Virus record (IMG/VR): IMGVR_UViG_3300042002_000074
Span: 1-43,769 of that record
Strand: one strand, 5' to 3'
DNA: 43,769 bases
From: a virus
The notes below the pieces were generated by a model that had not been told where the DNA came from, made no database searches, and was given only the letters and a program-made list of their open reading frames with translations. A program made the position numbers and the translations under genes. Positions 15,834-25,712 of the stretch are shown piece after piece (positions within the stretch are counted from its first letter, which is position 1; every line of letters starts with the position of its first letter).

Positions 15834-16211
15834 GTGATTTCGTTCGTAAACAAACGTTCCGGTCGGCGAACGGAAGACTCCCTTCGGAAGATGCGGAGTG
15901 GCGACATCTATAAGTCGCTAGACGCGGCAGCCAAAATGGGAGTAAACGCTTTGGCTTCGGCGGTACCGAAGGACTCTGGACTGGCGGCGGACTCCTGGAA
16001 CTACAAGATCGAACGTTCCGGGAGTTCCGTAAAGATCATCTGGACCAACAATGACGTCGAGAACGGTTTCCCCGTAGCAATCATGCTTCAGTACGGGTAC
16101 GGAACAGGGACTGGCGGCTATGTACAAGGTCGGGATTACATCAATCCGACCATGAAACCCGTCTTTGACAACATTGCAGATCAGGTATGGAGGGTGGTGA
16201 CTTCCGCATGA
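15834..16211 (+). CDS. HK97 gp10-like tail completion or neck protein
   Basis: A 125-residue protein. KMGVNALASAVPKDSGLAADSW, a strand-rich middle, VAIMLQYGYGTGTGGYVQGRDYI and NPTMKPVFDNIADQVWRVV are the hallmarks of the HK97-gp10_like family. These proteins usually sit among the neck genes; here the gene lies just before the tape measure and overlaps it as ATGA. It probably helps join or finish the tail. GTG at 15834 follows AAAGGAG. Confidence 0.7.
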   Translation: MISFVNKRSGRRTEDSLRKMRSGDIYKSLDAAAKMGVNALASAVPKDSGLAADSWNYKIERSGSSVKIIWTNNDVENGFPVAIMLQYGYGTGTGGYVQGRDYINPTMKPVFDNIADQVWRVVTSA

Positions 16212-19200
16212 GCACGGTGGATGAGCGCGTTGTTCAAATGCAGTTCCAGAATGCTGCGTTCGAACGCGGTGTTCAGCAAACAATCGCCTCCCTCGAGAGG
16301 CTCCAGAAGAGTTTGCAGCTTCAGGACGCCAGTAAGGGCATAACCAACGCCGCAACGAAGATCGCAGCCACGAGTCAGCAGTTTGACCGGAACGTACTGC
16401 AAAACCGTGACTCCATGGGAAAGTTCACTAAGTCAGTCGTCGACAGCTCCACGTCTTCGACAGCCTCCCTCGGTAAGATCTCGACCGGTGTCCAGCAGGT
16501 TGCGACGTCTGTCTCGTCCGGATTCGAAAAGGCAAAAACCTCGGTGAGCGGCTTCACCCAGAGTGTGGGTGGATTCGGTGATCGAATTGTTGCTAGCATC
16601 AACAAAATCAAGCCCAGTGCTGACAAACAGGCAGGATCACTCAAGAACCTTGAGAACGGCGTAAACAGCATTGCCACTCGTTTCTCGGCTTTGCAGCAGG
16701 TAGCAACTGGAGCACTACACAACATCGGTGCTCAGGCTGTCACCGCCGGAGGTCAGTTCGTCAAGTCTTTCACTTTCGGACCCGTCATGGAGGGTTTCCG
16801 AGAGTACGAGACAAACATGAACTCGATTCAGACGATTCTGTCCAACACCAAGGCCGCTGGGACAAATCTAAAGGACGTAACACGTGTCCTTGATGATTTG
16901 AACCACTACTCTGACCAGACCATCTATAATTTCTCCGAGATGACTCGGAATATTGGTCTGTTCACTGCTGCTGGTGTTGATCTGGAAACTTCTGCGACTG
17001 CCATCAAGGGTATTGCGAACCTGGCTGCAATGTCAGGAACCAACTCCCAGATGGCTGCTGCGGCTATGACCCAGCTTTCACAGGCCATATCTTCGGGTAA
17101 GGTCACTCTAGAAGACTGGGAATCGGTTCGCACTGCCGGTATGGGCGGCACCGTCTTCCAGCGAGCACTAGCCCAGACAGCCGTGGCTATGGGGAAGCTT
17201 GACTCGGGCGCCGTCAAGTTGACCGGCAAGATGAAGAATCTCAAGGTCAACGGGTTGTCCTTCCGAGACTCTATATCTTCGGACAAGGGGAGTACTTGGC
17301 TGACTTCCGACGTTCTCACCGCAACTCTCCAGCAGTTCGCTGGAGATCTGTCCGACGCTGAACTTGCAGCTCAGGGTTTCACCAAAGCCCAAATCAAGGC
17401 GATTCAAGCTCAGGCCAAGACCGCAGTCAACGCCGCCACCGAAGTAAAAACTCTGTCTGGCCTCATAGATACCACCAAAGAAGGTCTCACTTCGGGCTGG
17501 GCAGAAACGTGGAAGATCGTATTTGGCGACTTTATGCAAGCCAAGGGTCTGTTCACAGGGATTAGCGACGGCATCGGCGGTATGCTTAAGAAGTCCTCAG
17601 AAGCCCGCAACAAGATGCTTAAGGAGTGGGACAAGTTCGGAGGACGCGACGCGCTGATCGATGGTCTCACCAATGCGTTCAAAGCGCTCGCATCGTTCAT
17701 CAAGCCCATCAAAGACGCCTTCCGGGAGATATTCCCCGCCACCACCGGCAAACAGCTTGCCGAGATGACCAAGAACTTCCGGGACTTCACCGAACGACTA
17801 AAGATTGGTAGCCAAACAGCAGACAGACTGAAGCGGACCTTTGCTGGTGTATTTGCTGTATTCAGCATTGTTTGGGAAATCGTCAAAGAAGCAACCAGTG
17901 CTATCTTTGAACTGGTAGGTGTAGCAACAGAAGGCTCCGGGGGTTTTCTGGAGCTGACTGCGAAGATCGGTGATTTCCTGGTCAACCTCCGCGACGCCAT
18001 CGTGGAAACAGACGGTCTGAAGAACACGTTCAAAGCCGTCGTAGCCATCCTGAAGCTCCCCATCAAGGCATTGCAGATCTTCGGAGACGCACTGGCTCGG
18101 ATATTCGGGGATGTGGATGGATCCGCTGTAACAGATGCTGTGGCTGGTGCAGCCGAGAAGATGGAACCCATGGGTCGTTTCGGCGAAATCGCCGCGAAGG
18201 CCTGGGGTAAAGTCGTCGGGGTATTCGAAAATCTCGTAGAGATGGGTTCGAAAGCCCTCGATTTCTTCGAGGACATGGGTCTCTCGATTTCGGACGCACT
18301 GAGCAACCTCGGGCTGGAAGACATATTCGCCGGAACCGGGGTAGGTTTGCTTGCGGGCATCTTCATGATGTTCCGTAATCTCATCGGCGGTGGAGGTCTC
18401 GGGGGCATTCTCGGAAGCCTTGCCGACGCGTTCGATAACATCACCGGTGCTCTGGGTGCAATGCAGAACACACTTCGTGCTGCAACGCTTCTCCAGATTG
18501 CGATCGCTATCGGAATCCTGGCTCTAGCGATGAATACACTGGCCAAGATCCCCAAGGAGAAGCTTCTCGACGCCAGTGCTGCCATGTACCTCATGTTCAC
18601 ACAACTCATGGGGTCTATGCTCATATTCGAGAAGTTCGCCAGCTTCACCGGTTTCGCGAAGATGCCTTTCGTCGCGGTTTCGATGATACTTCTGGCAACA
18701 GCCGTCAACATCCTTGCTTCAGCGATGACTAAGATGGCTGCACTTGACTGGAACGGCGTCGCCAAGGGATTGACCGGCGTTACCGTCCTTCTCGGCGGCC
18801 TTATAATGGTCGCCAAATTCATGCCGCCAATGAAGGGGTTCATTCTTTCAGCGGCCGGTATGGTGGTCATGGCTTTCGCCATCAAGAAGCTGGCTGAGTC
18901 AGTGGTCACATTGTCAGCTCTTAGCTGGGAAGAAATGGCTAAGGGTCTTGTCGGCGTCGGCGCTCTGATCGCTGCGTTGGCTCTGTTTGCCAACACCACG
19001 GCGATCAATGTCAAGGGATTCATTTCCGGTATCGTCATTGCGATGCTGGCAGCGGCCCTTTCTACTCTAGCCGACGCAGTTGAGGAACTGGCTAAGCTCT
19101 CGTGGAGCGAAATGGCGAGAGGCCTGACTGTCATGGCAGGCGGTCTTGCACTCATATCCAGTTCGTTGAAATTCCTCCCACCCGCTTCTCTTCTGAGTGC

Positions 19201-21697
19201 CGCTGCGATATTCATCGTGGCTAGCTCATTGGGGATCATCGGAGACGCTCTCAAGAGCATGGCTGGTATGTCATGGGAGGACATCGCCAAGAGTCTGGTA
19301 ACCCTTGCAGGGGCACTCGGTATTATAGCGGGTTCCCTATATCTCATGCAGGGGGCTCTACCTGGCGCAGTAGCACTCGCTATTGTTTCAGGGGCTCTGG
19401 TGGTCTTGGCCAATTCCATGATCACAACGAGTGGTATGACATGGGAGCAGATAGCTAAGAGCCTGGTCGTTCTGGCTGGTTCACTCGGCATTATTGTCGG
19501 TGCTCTATATCTGATGACCGGTGCTCTCCCTGGTGCTGCTGCTCTGATCATTGTGGCTGGAGCGCTTTCACTTCTTGCTCCTGTCATGGTGGCGCTCGGG
19601 AACATGTCCTGGGAAGGTATCCTCAAGAGTCTCGCCGCATTGGCGGGAGTGTTCCTGATATTGGGTGTGGCTGGTCTACTCCTAACACCGGTCATACCAA
19701 CTCTGATCGGCCTCGCAGCGGCTCTTGTTCTTCTCGGAGCAGGAATGCTTCTCGCTGGTGTTGGCGTACTGGCGTTTGGTGCTGGTATTGCTTTGCTCGG
19801 TGCAGGCATTACTGCTTTGGCTGCATCAGGCGTTGCAGCAGCAGCGGCAATGGTAGCGATCATCGCGGCTCTTCTCGGGGCACTTCCGATGATTGTCGAG
19901 CTCGTGGGCAAGCTGTTGATCGGCGTAATGCAAGTCATCATCAAGGCAGCGCCGAAAATTGCAGAAGCGGTCGTGGTCGTTCTCGAAAGCCTGATCAAGG
20001 CAATCGTGAGAGTCACACCCAAGATCGTAGATGCGGTTCTGCGTATGCTCACGATGCTTCTCCAGAAGCTGGCTGAGTACGTCCCCAAGATGGTTGACGC
20101 CGGTATGCGGCTGATCACCGGTATCCTCAACGGTATTGCCAAGAACATCAACAAGATGGTCACGGCGGCTACCGATGTCGTAGTGAACTTCATCAATGGC
20201 ATCGCCAAGAATCTCCCCCGGGTGATTGATGCTGGCGTGAAGTTGATCATCAGCTTCGTAAATGGTGTAGCCAACGCCATCCGAAGCAACACCGCGGCAA
20301 TGAATGCTGCTGGGCGAAACCTGGCCTCGGCGATCATCGAGGGTATGATCAGCGGTATTTCCAGCGGTATTTCATCGGTCACCGCAGCAGCAGGCCGAGT
20401 CGCCAGCGCCGCTCTTAGTTCAGCTAAGAGTGTTCTCGGGATCAACTCGCCCTCCAAGGAGTTCGAGAAGATCGGTAAGTTCGTCAATGACGGTTTCGTC
20501 AAGGGTCTGGACGGCAACAAGACTCAGGTCTACAAGGCGTTCGACGATTTGAAGAAGATGCTCAAGGATCTCTCGAAGAATTCCAAGGCGTCCGCTTCAG
20601 AGAGGAAGAAGGCTGCGGCTGCCTACACCACTCTGACGAAGCAGTACAACGACGAGAAGACCGCTATCGGCAAGCTCTCGGATCAGTACGACAAGCTGAC
20701 TGAGAAGATCAAGAAGGCGGATGAGGCCTACCAGAACGCCATCAAAACGAGAGACGATTACCGCAAGCAGATCTCCGAGAAGTACTCGGATGTCGCCAGC
20801 CCCACGGGTGAGACGACTCTCACGAGCTACATCACGGACCTCAAGAAGCAAATCGAAGACACCAAGCTGTTCTCGAACGCTCTTCAGAGGCTTCGTGCGT
20901 TCGGTCTCAACGACGAACTCTACAAGGATCTGCTGGAGCAAGGACCCAGTGCTCTGCCGTTCATCAACGAACTTCTCGACAAGGGCATCGCCGGAGTCAC
21001 CGAAGTCAACAAGCTTGGTAAGGATCTCGACGCCGTAGGCGCTCACCTGGGTAAGACGGGCTCTGATGCCCTTTACCAGGCGGGTGTGAACTCGGCTAAG
21101 GGATTCCTCGACGGGCTTAAGCAACAGCAGAAGCTGCTCGAGAAGGTCATGGACAACATCGCTGCGTCGATGGTCCGTGCCATCAAGAAGAAGCTGGGTA
21201 TTAAGTCTCCCTCTCGGGTGTTTATGGAGATCGGCGCATTTTCCGCGGAGGGTCTTGTTAAGGGACTGGACGAAATGTCCGGTATTGTCGAACGGTCTGC
21301 TGAGCGTACTGGTACGGCCGCCGTCGAATCCCTTCGCAAGTCTCTGTCGGGGTTCTCCGACCTCATCACCCAGGATGTCGACAGTCAGCCCATCATCACT
21401 CCTGTACTGGATCTGTCCAGCATCAAGCGAGACGCCGGTCAGATCGGAGGGATATTCGGCGGGAGGTCACTCTCGGTGGATTCCGCTTACGCCAAGGCGA
21501 AGTACGTGGCTGCCGGACACGCAAGTAACCAGGCTGCCTACGAACAGGAAATGGGGGAATTTACCCCGGCGCCTGTGTCGTTCGTTCAGTACAACTACTC
21601 ACCCAAGGCACTGTCTTCGGCGGAAATCTACCGTCAAACCAACAACCAACTATCCAAGGCGAAGGGAGCCCTGACGACCAATGCTAATAGCGGTTGA
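16208..21697 (+). CDS. Tail tape measure protein
   Basis: An 1829-residue protein, the longest in the window, which sets tail length and passes through the envelope on infection. Helical N-terminal region; a conserved TMP start (MNSIQTILSNTK...DLNHYSDQTIYNFSEMTRNIG, MGGTVFQRAL); then about 850-1210 a membrane-like region of repeated units with W-x-x-[IM]-A-[KR]-[GS]-L followed by hydrophobic stretches; two SPS-x-x-F-x-x-IG-x-F units near 1415 and 1668; and a coiled-coil segment between them (about 1450-1520). ATG at 16208 is chosen over 16187 because GGAGGGTGG (16189-16197) precedes it and it forms an ATGA overlap. Confidence 0.9.
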   Translation: MSTVDERVVQMQFQNAAFERGVQQTIASLERLQKSLQLQDASKGITNAATKIAATSQQFDRNVLQNRDSMGKFTKSVVDSSTSSTASLGKISTGVQQVATSVSSGFEKAKTSVSGFTQSVGGFGDRIVASINKIKPSADKQAGSLKNLENGVNSIATRFSALQQVATGALHNIGAQAVTAGGQFVKSFTFGPVMEGFREYETNMNSIQTILSNTKAAGTNLKDVTRVLDDLNHYSDQTIYNFSEMTRNIGLFTAAGVDLETSATAIKGIANLAAMSGTNSQMAAAAMTQLSQAISSGKVTLEDWESVRTAGMGGTVFQRALAQTAVAMGKLDSGAVKLTGKMKNLKVNGLSFRDSISSDKGSTWLTSDVLTATLQQFAGDLSDAELAAQGFTKAQIKAIQAQAKTAVNAATEVKTLSGLIDTTKEGLTSGWAETWKIVFGDFMQAKGLFTGISDGIGGMLKKSSEARNKMLKEWDKFGGRDALIDGLTNAFKALASFIKPIKDAFREIFPATTGKQLAEMTKNFRDFTERLKIGSQTADRLKRTFAGVFAVFSIVWEIVKEATSAIFELVGVATEGSGGFLELTAKIGDFLVNLRDAIVETDGLKNTFKAVVAILKLPIKALQIFGDALARIFGDVDGSAVTDAVAGAAEKMEPMGRFGEIAAKAWGKVVGVFENLVEMGSKALDFFEDMGLSISDALSNLGLEDIFAGTGVGLLAGIFMMFRNLIGGGGLGGILGSLADAFDNITGALGAMQNTLRAATLLQIAIAIGILALAMNTLAKIPKEKLLDASAAMYLMFTQLMGSMLIFEKFASFTGFAKMPFVAVSMILLATAVNILASAMTKMAALDWNGVAKGLTGVTVLLGGLIMVAKFMPPMKGFILSAAGMVVMAFAIKKLAESVVTLSALSWEEMAKGLVGVGALIAALALFANTTAINVKGFISGIVIAMLAAALSTLADAVEELAKLSWSEMARGLTVMAGGLALISSSLKFLPPASLLSAAAIFIVASSLGIIGDALKSMAGMSWEDIAKSLVTLAGALGIIAGSLYLMQGALPGAVALAIVSGALVVLANSMITTSGMTWEQIAKSLVVLAGSLGIIVGALYLMTGALPGAAALIIVAGALSLLAPVMVALGNMSWEGILKSLAALAGVFLILGVAGLLLTPVIPTLIGLAAALVLLGAGMLLAGVGVLAFGAGIALLGAGITALAASGVAAAAAMVAIIAALLGALPMIVELVGKLLIGVMQVIIKAAPKIAEAVVVVLESLIKAIVRVTPKIVDAVLRMLTMLLQKLAEYVPKMVDAGMRLITGILNGIAKNINKMVTAATDVVVNFINGIAKNLPRVIDAGVKLIISFVNGVANAIRSNTAAMNAAGRNLASAIIEGMISGISSGISSVTAAAGRVASAALSSAKSVLGINSPSKEFEKIGKFVNDGFVKGLDGNKTQVYKAFDDLKKMLKDLSKNSKASASERKKAAAAYTTLTKQYNDEKTAIGKLSDQYDKLTEKIKKADEAYQNAIKTRDDYRKQISEKYSDVASPTGETTLTSYITDLKKQIEDTKLFSNALQRLRAFGLNDELYKDLLEQGPSALPFINELLDKGIAGVTEVNKLGKDLDAVGAHLGKTGSDALYQAGVNSAKGFLDGLKQQQKLLEKVMDNIAASMVRAIKKKLGIKSPSRVFMEIGAFSAEGLVKGLDEMSGIVERSAERTGTAAVESLRKSLSGFSDLITQDVDSQPIITPVLDLSSIKRDAGQIGGIFGGRSLSVDSAYAKAKYVAAGHASNQAAYEQEMGEFTPAPVSFVQYNYSPKALSSAEIYRQTNNQLSKAKGALTTNANSG

Positions 21698-22505
21698 AGC
21701 CCGGTCCCCTCAGGGCGACCTTCTTGTATTTCCTCTGGAGGATGATTCCTCTGGATTCCGAGTGGCCGATATTGAGGGGCTAGGGCCCGTCAAGGCAAAT
21801 CTCGTTTCTACGGGGTTCGCCGGTCGCGACGGAGAGCAGTACCAGTCAAGCCGTCGTGAAGCACGCAACATCAAGATCAAACTGGAGCTCGATCCGGATC
21901 CCGAACTGGACACGGTTTGGGATCTGCGAAAGCGTCTCTACAAGATATTTATGACGGAAGCGCAGGTGAAGCTGACGCTCGTCCTTGTGGGTGATCTCAG
22001 TATCGACATCGACGGGGTCGTAGAGACTTGCGACCCCGTTCACTTCGCGCAAGAGCCGACGATGGATATCTCGATCATGTGTTTCGAACCGGACTTCATT
22101 GATCCGGTACCCGTGACCGTGTCCGGGACAACCACCGCGGACGAAACCGTCATATCCGTAGCGTACGACGGAACTATCGAGACGGGCATCCAGCTCGTTC
22201 TCAACGTCGACCGCAGTCTGCCAGAATTCACTGTCTATCACACGCTACCAAACGATGTGATCGAGACGCTGCAATTCGACAACTATCCCTTGGTGGCCGG
22301 AGACACGCTGACTATCAGTACCGTCTTCGGCGCCAAGGCGGCAACCCTGGTGAGATCCGGAGTCAGCAGCTCCGTACTGTACGGCATATCTCCTCAGTCC
22401 AAATACATTGAGCTGAGGCCGGGCAATAACAGCATTCGTGTTTACGCGGAAGGAGCTGCTGTTCCGCTTTCGATCGAGTACATCACGAAGTATGGGGGTC
22501 TGTAG
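21681..22505 (+). CDS. Distal tail protein (Dit-like)
   Basis: A 274-residue beta-rich protein directly after the tape measure, overlapping it by 17 bases. GFRVADIEGLGPVKANLVSTGFAGRDGEQYQSS and NIKIKLELDP resemble the N-terminal belt domain of siphovirus distal tail proteins, and the C-terminal half (about 145-274) is a galectin-like strand series ending IEYITKYGGL. It should form the hub joining tube to baseplate. The family name is from pattern and position. Confidence 0.7.
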   Translation: MLIAVEARSPQGDLLVFPLEDDSSGFRVADIEGLGPVKANLVSTGFAGRDGEQYQSSRREARNIKIKLELDPDPELDTVWDLRKRLYKIFMTEAQVKLTLVLVGDLSIDIDGVVETCDPVHFAQEPTMDISIMCFEPDFIDPVPVTVSGTTTADETVISVAYDGTIETGIQLVLNVDRSLPEFTVYHTLPNDVIETLQFDNYPLVAGDTLTISTVFGAKAATLVRSGVSSSVLYGISPQSKYIELRPGNNSIRVYAEGAAVPLSIEYITKYGGL

Positions 22506-23677
22506 TGGAGCTATACACACTCGACCCCCTTCTTCGTCGAGAGGCGGTCATCGACAAATTCGAATCGCTCATCTGGACTGAACGATGGCAAGAGTTCGGT
22601 GACTTTCAGCTCGATATTCCGTCAACGAGTGGTAGTCGAACTTTGCTCAGGGCCGGAACCCGTCTGGCAATGAACAAGTCGAACTACGTCATGACGGTCG
22701 AATCCATCGAGGATGGCGACGACAGCGAAAATCGTCGTATGCTGACGGTCAAGGGTAGGTCTCTTGAATCACAGCTTCTGGATCGAGTGGCCAAGAACTC
22801 TTTGGCTGACCTGACGACATCCCCCAAGTGGACGATCACACTTCCTCCGGCAGAAGTCGCCAGGAAGATCTTCCACGATATTTGTGTCTTGGGTATCCTG
22901 GATCCTGCTGACGTGATCCCTTTCATCGTCGAGGGACCCTTGTTGTCCCCCGGGACAATCACGGAACCTGTCGACCCCATCACGGTGGAATTGGATCCGA
23001 CCACGGTCTACGACGCGATCGTCGATATTTCCAAAGTCTGGAACCTCGGTTTCAGGATGCTCAGGAATTTCGACGCGTCTGAAATCTACTTCGACGTATA
23101 TTCGGGTAGTGATCGAACGTCGGGTCAGACAGTCCATTCTCCGGTGATTTTTACTCCGGAGCTCGACAATCTACAGAACACCAAAGAGCTCACCAGCATC
23201 GACAAGGCCAAGAACGTTGCGTACGTATTTTCCCCGGCGGGTTTCCAGATGGTGTACGCCATCGGTGTGGATCCGGAAATCGAGGGGTTCGCTCGCAAAG
23301 TCCTAGTCGTCAATGCCAGCGATATTACGAGTGAAAACCCGGATGTCGCTTCCGCGCTTATTCAGCGTGGTAACGAGGAGCTCGCACAGTACCGTACCTA
23401 CCAAGCATTCGACGGTGAGATCAGCCAGCTCAGTCAATACAAGTATGGAACGCATTACCATCTGGGCGATCTTGTCGAGCAGCGAAACCTGAGCGGTGTT
23501 ACGAACAACATGCGGGTGTCTGAACAGATTTTCGTTCAGGACAGAGAAGGTGAACGGGCATATCCGACCCTGACTCTCAACACCTACATCAACACTGGTT
23601 CGTGGCTCTCGTGGTTGAACAACAAGACGTGGCTCGATCTCGATCCGGATCCGACTACTTGGTCGGAGCAACCGTGA
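22505..23677 (+). CDS. ReqiPepy6 Gp37-like tail protein (tail hub or Tal)
   Basis: A 390-residue protein. ELYTLDPLLRREAVIDKFESLIWTERW...GDFQLDIP, RMLTVKGRSLESQLLDR, and QMVYAIGVDP...GFARKVLVVNASDI match the family named after Rhodococcus phage ReqiPepy6 Gp37, a tail-hub protein found in many siphoviruses. The GTG start at 22505 shares its first base with the previous stop codon. A role at the tail tip in host contact is the accepted expectation for this family. Confidence 0.8.
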   Translation: MELYTLDPLLRREAVIDKFESLIWTERWQEFGDFQLDIPSTSGSRTLLRAGTRLAMNKSNYVMTVESIEDGDDSENRRMLTVKGRSLESQLLDRVAKNSLADLTTSPKWTITLPPAEVARKIFHDICVLGILDPADVIPFIVEGPLLSPGTITEPVDPITVELDPTTVYDAIVDISKVWNLGFRMLRNFDASEIYFDVYSGSDRTSGQTVHSPVIFTPELDNLQNTKELTSIDKAKNVAYVFSPAGFQMVYAIGVDPEIEGFARKVLVVNASDITSENPDVASALIQRGNEELAQYRTYQAFDGEISQLSQYKYGTHYHLGDLVEQRNLSGVTNNMRVSEQIFVQDREGERAYPTLTLNTYINTGSWLSWLNNKTWLDLDPDPTTWSEQP

Positions 23678-23698
23678 TATTTGGAAGGGAGGTACACC

Positions 23699-23938
23699 GT
23701 GGCTGAGGGAGACCAGGCAGTCGCGGCAGGATACACAAGGGTACCCGAGACAGGCGAAGAAGGCCGGGTTCGCTGGGGAGCACGGGAGATAAACCGTACC
23801 CGGGATTACATCGCTCTGCTTAAGGCTCTCATCCCGACAGGCAAGTCCGGGTACCGAGACAAGTCAGGTATCTCTTCGGGAACCGCTGATCCAACAGGCG
23901 GTAGCGACGGAGACATCTACTTCAAGATCATCAGTTAG
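23699..23938 (+). CDS. Small tail-associated protein, unknown function
   Basis: A 79-residue protein (MAEGDQAVAAGYTRVPETGEEG...). It ends with SGTADPTGGSDGDIYFKIIS, a Gly/Asp-rich segment typical of tail-tip and fibre proteins. GTG at 23699 is used because AAGGGAGG is placed correctly before it; the in-frame TTG at 23681 is upstream of that site. It lies between the Gp37-like and fibronectin genes and is probably part of the tail tip. Confidence 0.6.
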   Translation: MAEGDQAVAAGYTRVPETGEEGRVRWGAREINRTRDYIALLKALIPTGKSGYRDKSGISSGTADPTGGSDGDIYFKIIS

Positions 23939-23946
23939 CGGCGCCC

Positions 23947-24933
23947 ATGGTCGACTACAAGAAGACTACGGGTGTCAACGGCACCATGATGATCCGGGAC
24001 ACCGGTTCGGATGTTGAGTTCTGGTTCAAGGCGGGATATTCCAGCGACTGGTGGAACGGGATGCCGTTCAACTGGACCGCGAACGGAAACACCACCTACA
24101 AGACCATCAACTATCCGACCGGTGCCGACTGGTACAAGGTCGGCGAAGTCAGGGTAACGGATTCTCAGACGGTCACATTCCGTCTGCTCGAGAAGTCCAG
24201 TGCCACGGGTATTGGTGGGCCTACATCATTCAGCCAAGCCATCAAACGTGACACGAACCCGTCCAAGCCGACTACACCGGTCATATCCAGTATCACGTCC
24301 ACGTCGGTACATGCGACGTTCTCAGACGGGTCCAACGGTGGCGATGCCATCGACGCGAGACAGATCGGCTACGGAACAAGCTCCACCACGGCACAGCACA
24401 CCGTAGCTTCCGACCGGTCTACGACCATATCTGGACTCTCGCCGGGAACGACGTACTACTTCTGGGCACGAACCCATAACTCCGAGGGGTGGAGTTCGTG
24501 GTCTGGCAGAGCGACTGCTAAGACGCTCGAAGCTCCAGACGCGCCCACCGCCCCTCTTTTGGCTGCTGTTCGGATGACCAGCGTTGATGTCGCATTCGGT
24601 GCGAACGACAACGGAGGTTCTCCGATCACGGGGTTCGAAGTCGGATATTCCACCAGCTCAACAGGCTCACCAACCACGACCATACCCGCGACGTCTCCAA
24701 AGACGGTTACCGGACTGACTCCCGGGACCGTATATTACTTCCGGACTCGGGCCAAGAGTTCGGTCGGGTGGAGTTCGTGGTCGTCAGCCACCAGTATCCG
24801 AACGATCGCGGGTGCTTACGTGAAAGTAGGCGCTGTGTGGAAACTCGCGATTCCTTATGTTCGGGTCGGTGGGGTATGGAAGATTGCAGAGCCGTGGACG
24901 AAGTCCGTGGGGATCTGGAAGAGAACTACCTAG
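23947..24933 (+). CDS. Minor tail protein with two fibronectin type III domains
   Basis: A 328-residue protein. After a unique N-terminal domain (1-105, Trp/Tyr-rich) come two fibronectin type III domains (about 108-197 and 198-287), each starting with a PxxP-like segment and ending in GLSPGTTYYFWARTHNSEGWSSWS or GLTPGTVYYFRTRAKSSVGWSSWS. The end (288-328) has VKVGAVWKLAIPYVRVGGVWKIAEPW repeats like those of the 13389 product. Such domains give weak carbohydrate binding. No good ribosome-binding site is visible; it starts 8 bases after the previous stop, so coupling is likely. Confidence 0.75.
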   Translation: MVDYKKTTGVNGTMMIRDTGSDVEFWFKAGYSSDWWNGMPFNWTANGNTTYKTINYPTGADWYKVGEVRVTDSQTVTFRLLEKSSATGIGGPTSFSQAIKRDTNPSKPTTPVISSITSTSVHATFSDGSNGGDAIDARQIGYGTSSTTAQHTVASDRSTTISGLSPGTTYYFWARTHNSEGWSSWSGRATAKTLEAPDAPTAPLLAAVRMTSVDVAFGANDNGGSPITGFEVGYSTSSTGSPTTTIPATSPKTVTGLTPGTVYYFRTRAKSSVGWSSWSSATSIRTIAGAYVKVGAVWKLAIPYVRVGGVWKIAEPWTKSVGIWKRTT

Positions 24934-24959
24934 CACTACATATTTAGGGGAGGGCGAGT

Positions 24960-25352
24960 ATGGAATGGCTGCAAGTGGCCATCACGTCACTCGTGACATT
25001 TGGTGCTTCATCTGGTTTCTGGGCCTACTTGCAGCACAAAGATCGCACGAGGACGGCTACGGCTCGGCTCTTGATGGGCATCGCTTACGAGCACATCATG
25101 ACGTACGGCGTTGCCTATATTCGCCGCGGGTGGGTGGAGAAGGAAGAGTACGAGGAGCTCCAGAAGTACTTCTACGAGCCGTACAAGGCTCTCGGTGGTA
25201 ATGGGGCTGCGGAAAAGGTCATGAACAGAGTGGGTCAACTTCAGTTCGGACCTCCGGGGCAGTACGAAGCGGTATTCCAGAGCAGAGAACTAAGGGAGAT
25301 CAACGATGTCAGTGTCGTCACACGCCAAGCCGCAGAATCCCATGCTGAGTGA
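24960..25352 (+). CDS. Membrane protein of the lysis region, holin candidate
   Basis: A 130-residue protein with one N-terminal membrane segment (about 4-24, LQVAITSLVTFGASSGFWAYL) and a long soluble part with AYEHIMTYGVAYIRRGWVEKEEYEELQKYFYEPYKALGGNG. This is a widespread phage family often found by lysis genes. It may be a holin partner or a tail-end membrane protein. GGGGAGGG precedes the ATG. The last 47 bases overlap the next holin gene. Confidence 0.6.
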   Translation: MEWLQVAITSLVTFGASSGFWAYLQHKDRTRTATARLLMGIAYEHIMTYGVAYIRRGWVEKEEYEELQKYFYEPYKALGGNGAAEKVMNRVGQLQFGPPGQYEAVFQSRELREINDVSVVTRQAAESHAE

Positions 25353-25701
25353 CAGCGCTTACAACGTCGTGAAGAAGTCGGCCACGATCGTCTTCCCCGC
25401 TTCCGCAGCGCTCTACATCGCGTTGGCACAGATCTGGGGGTTTCCTCACGTCGAGGAGGTCGTGGGTACGATCACCGCGGTGAACACCTTCTTCGGAATC
25501 ATCGTCCAGATCTCCAAGAAGTCGTACTACGCCAGCAACGCCCCGTACGTCGGTGAGATCAAGGTCGAGAACTCGGTCGACGGAACCCGGAAGGTGTTCT
25601 CGTTGGTCGTCGACGGTGACCCCGAGGACCTCGAGACGATGGACCAGGCAACGTTCAAGATCAACAGCGACACGGGTAACAACCCGATCGTCAAGCCCTG
25701 A
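25306..25701 (+). CDS. Holin, r1t-like
   Basis: A 131-residue protein. After a polar N-terminus it has SDSAYNVVKKSATIVFPASAALYIALAQIWG and VVGTITAVNTFFGIIVQIS, two hydrophobic segments with the order seen in the r1t-type holin family. The C-terminal soluble half (about 75-131) is beta-rich and longer than in minimal holins. It should permeabilise the membrane and release the endolysin coded at 1108. ATG at 25306 follows AAGGGAG inside the preceding gene; an alternative start at 25342 (ATG, residue 13) would shorten it. Confidence 0.7.
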   Translation: MSVSSHAKPQNPMLSDSAYNVVKKSATIVFPASAALYIALAQIWGFPHVEEVVGTITAVNTFFGIIVQISKKSYYASNAPYVGEIKVENSVDGTRKVFSLVVDGDPEDLETMDQATFKINSDTGNNPIVKP

Positions 25702-25712
25702 GAGGGATATTC

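Noticed and set aside
17410-20520. A 1036-codon open frame on the minus strand
   Set aside because: It is opposite the tape measure; rich in Ala/Pro/Arg/Ile repeats that mirror the hydrophobic codons on the other strand. No ribosome-binding site or family pattern.
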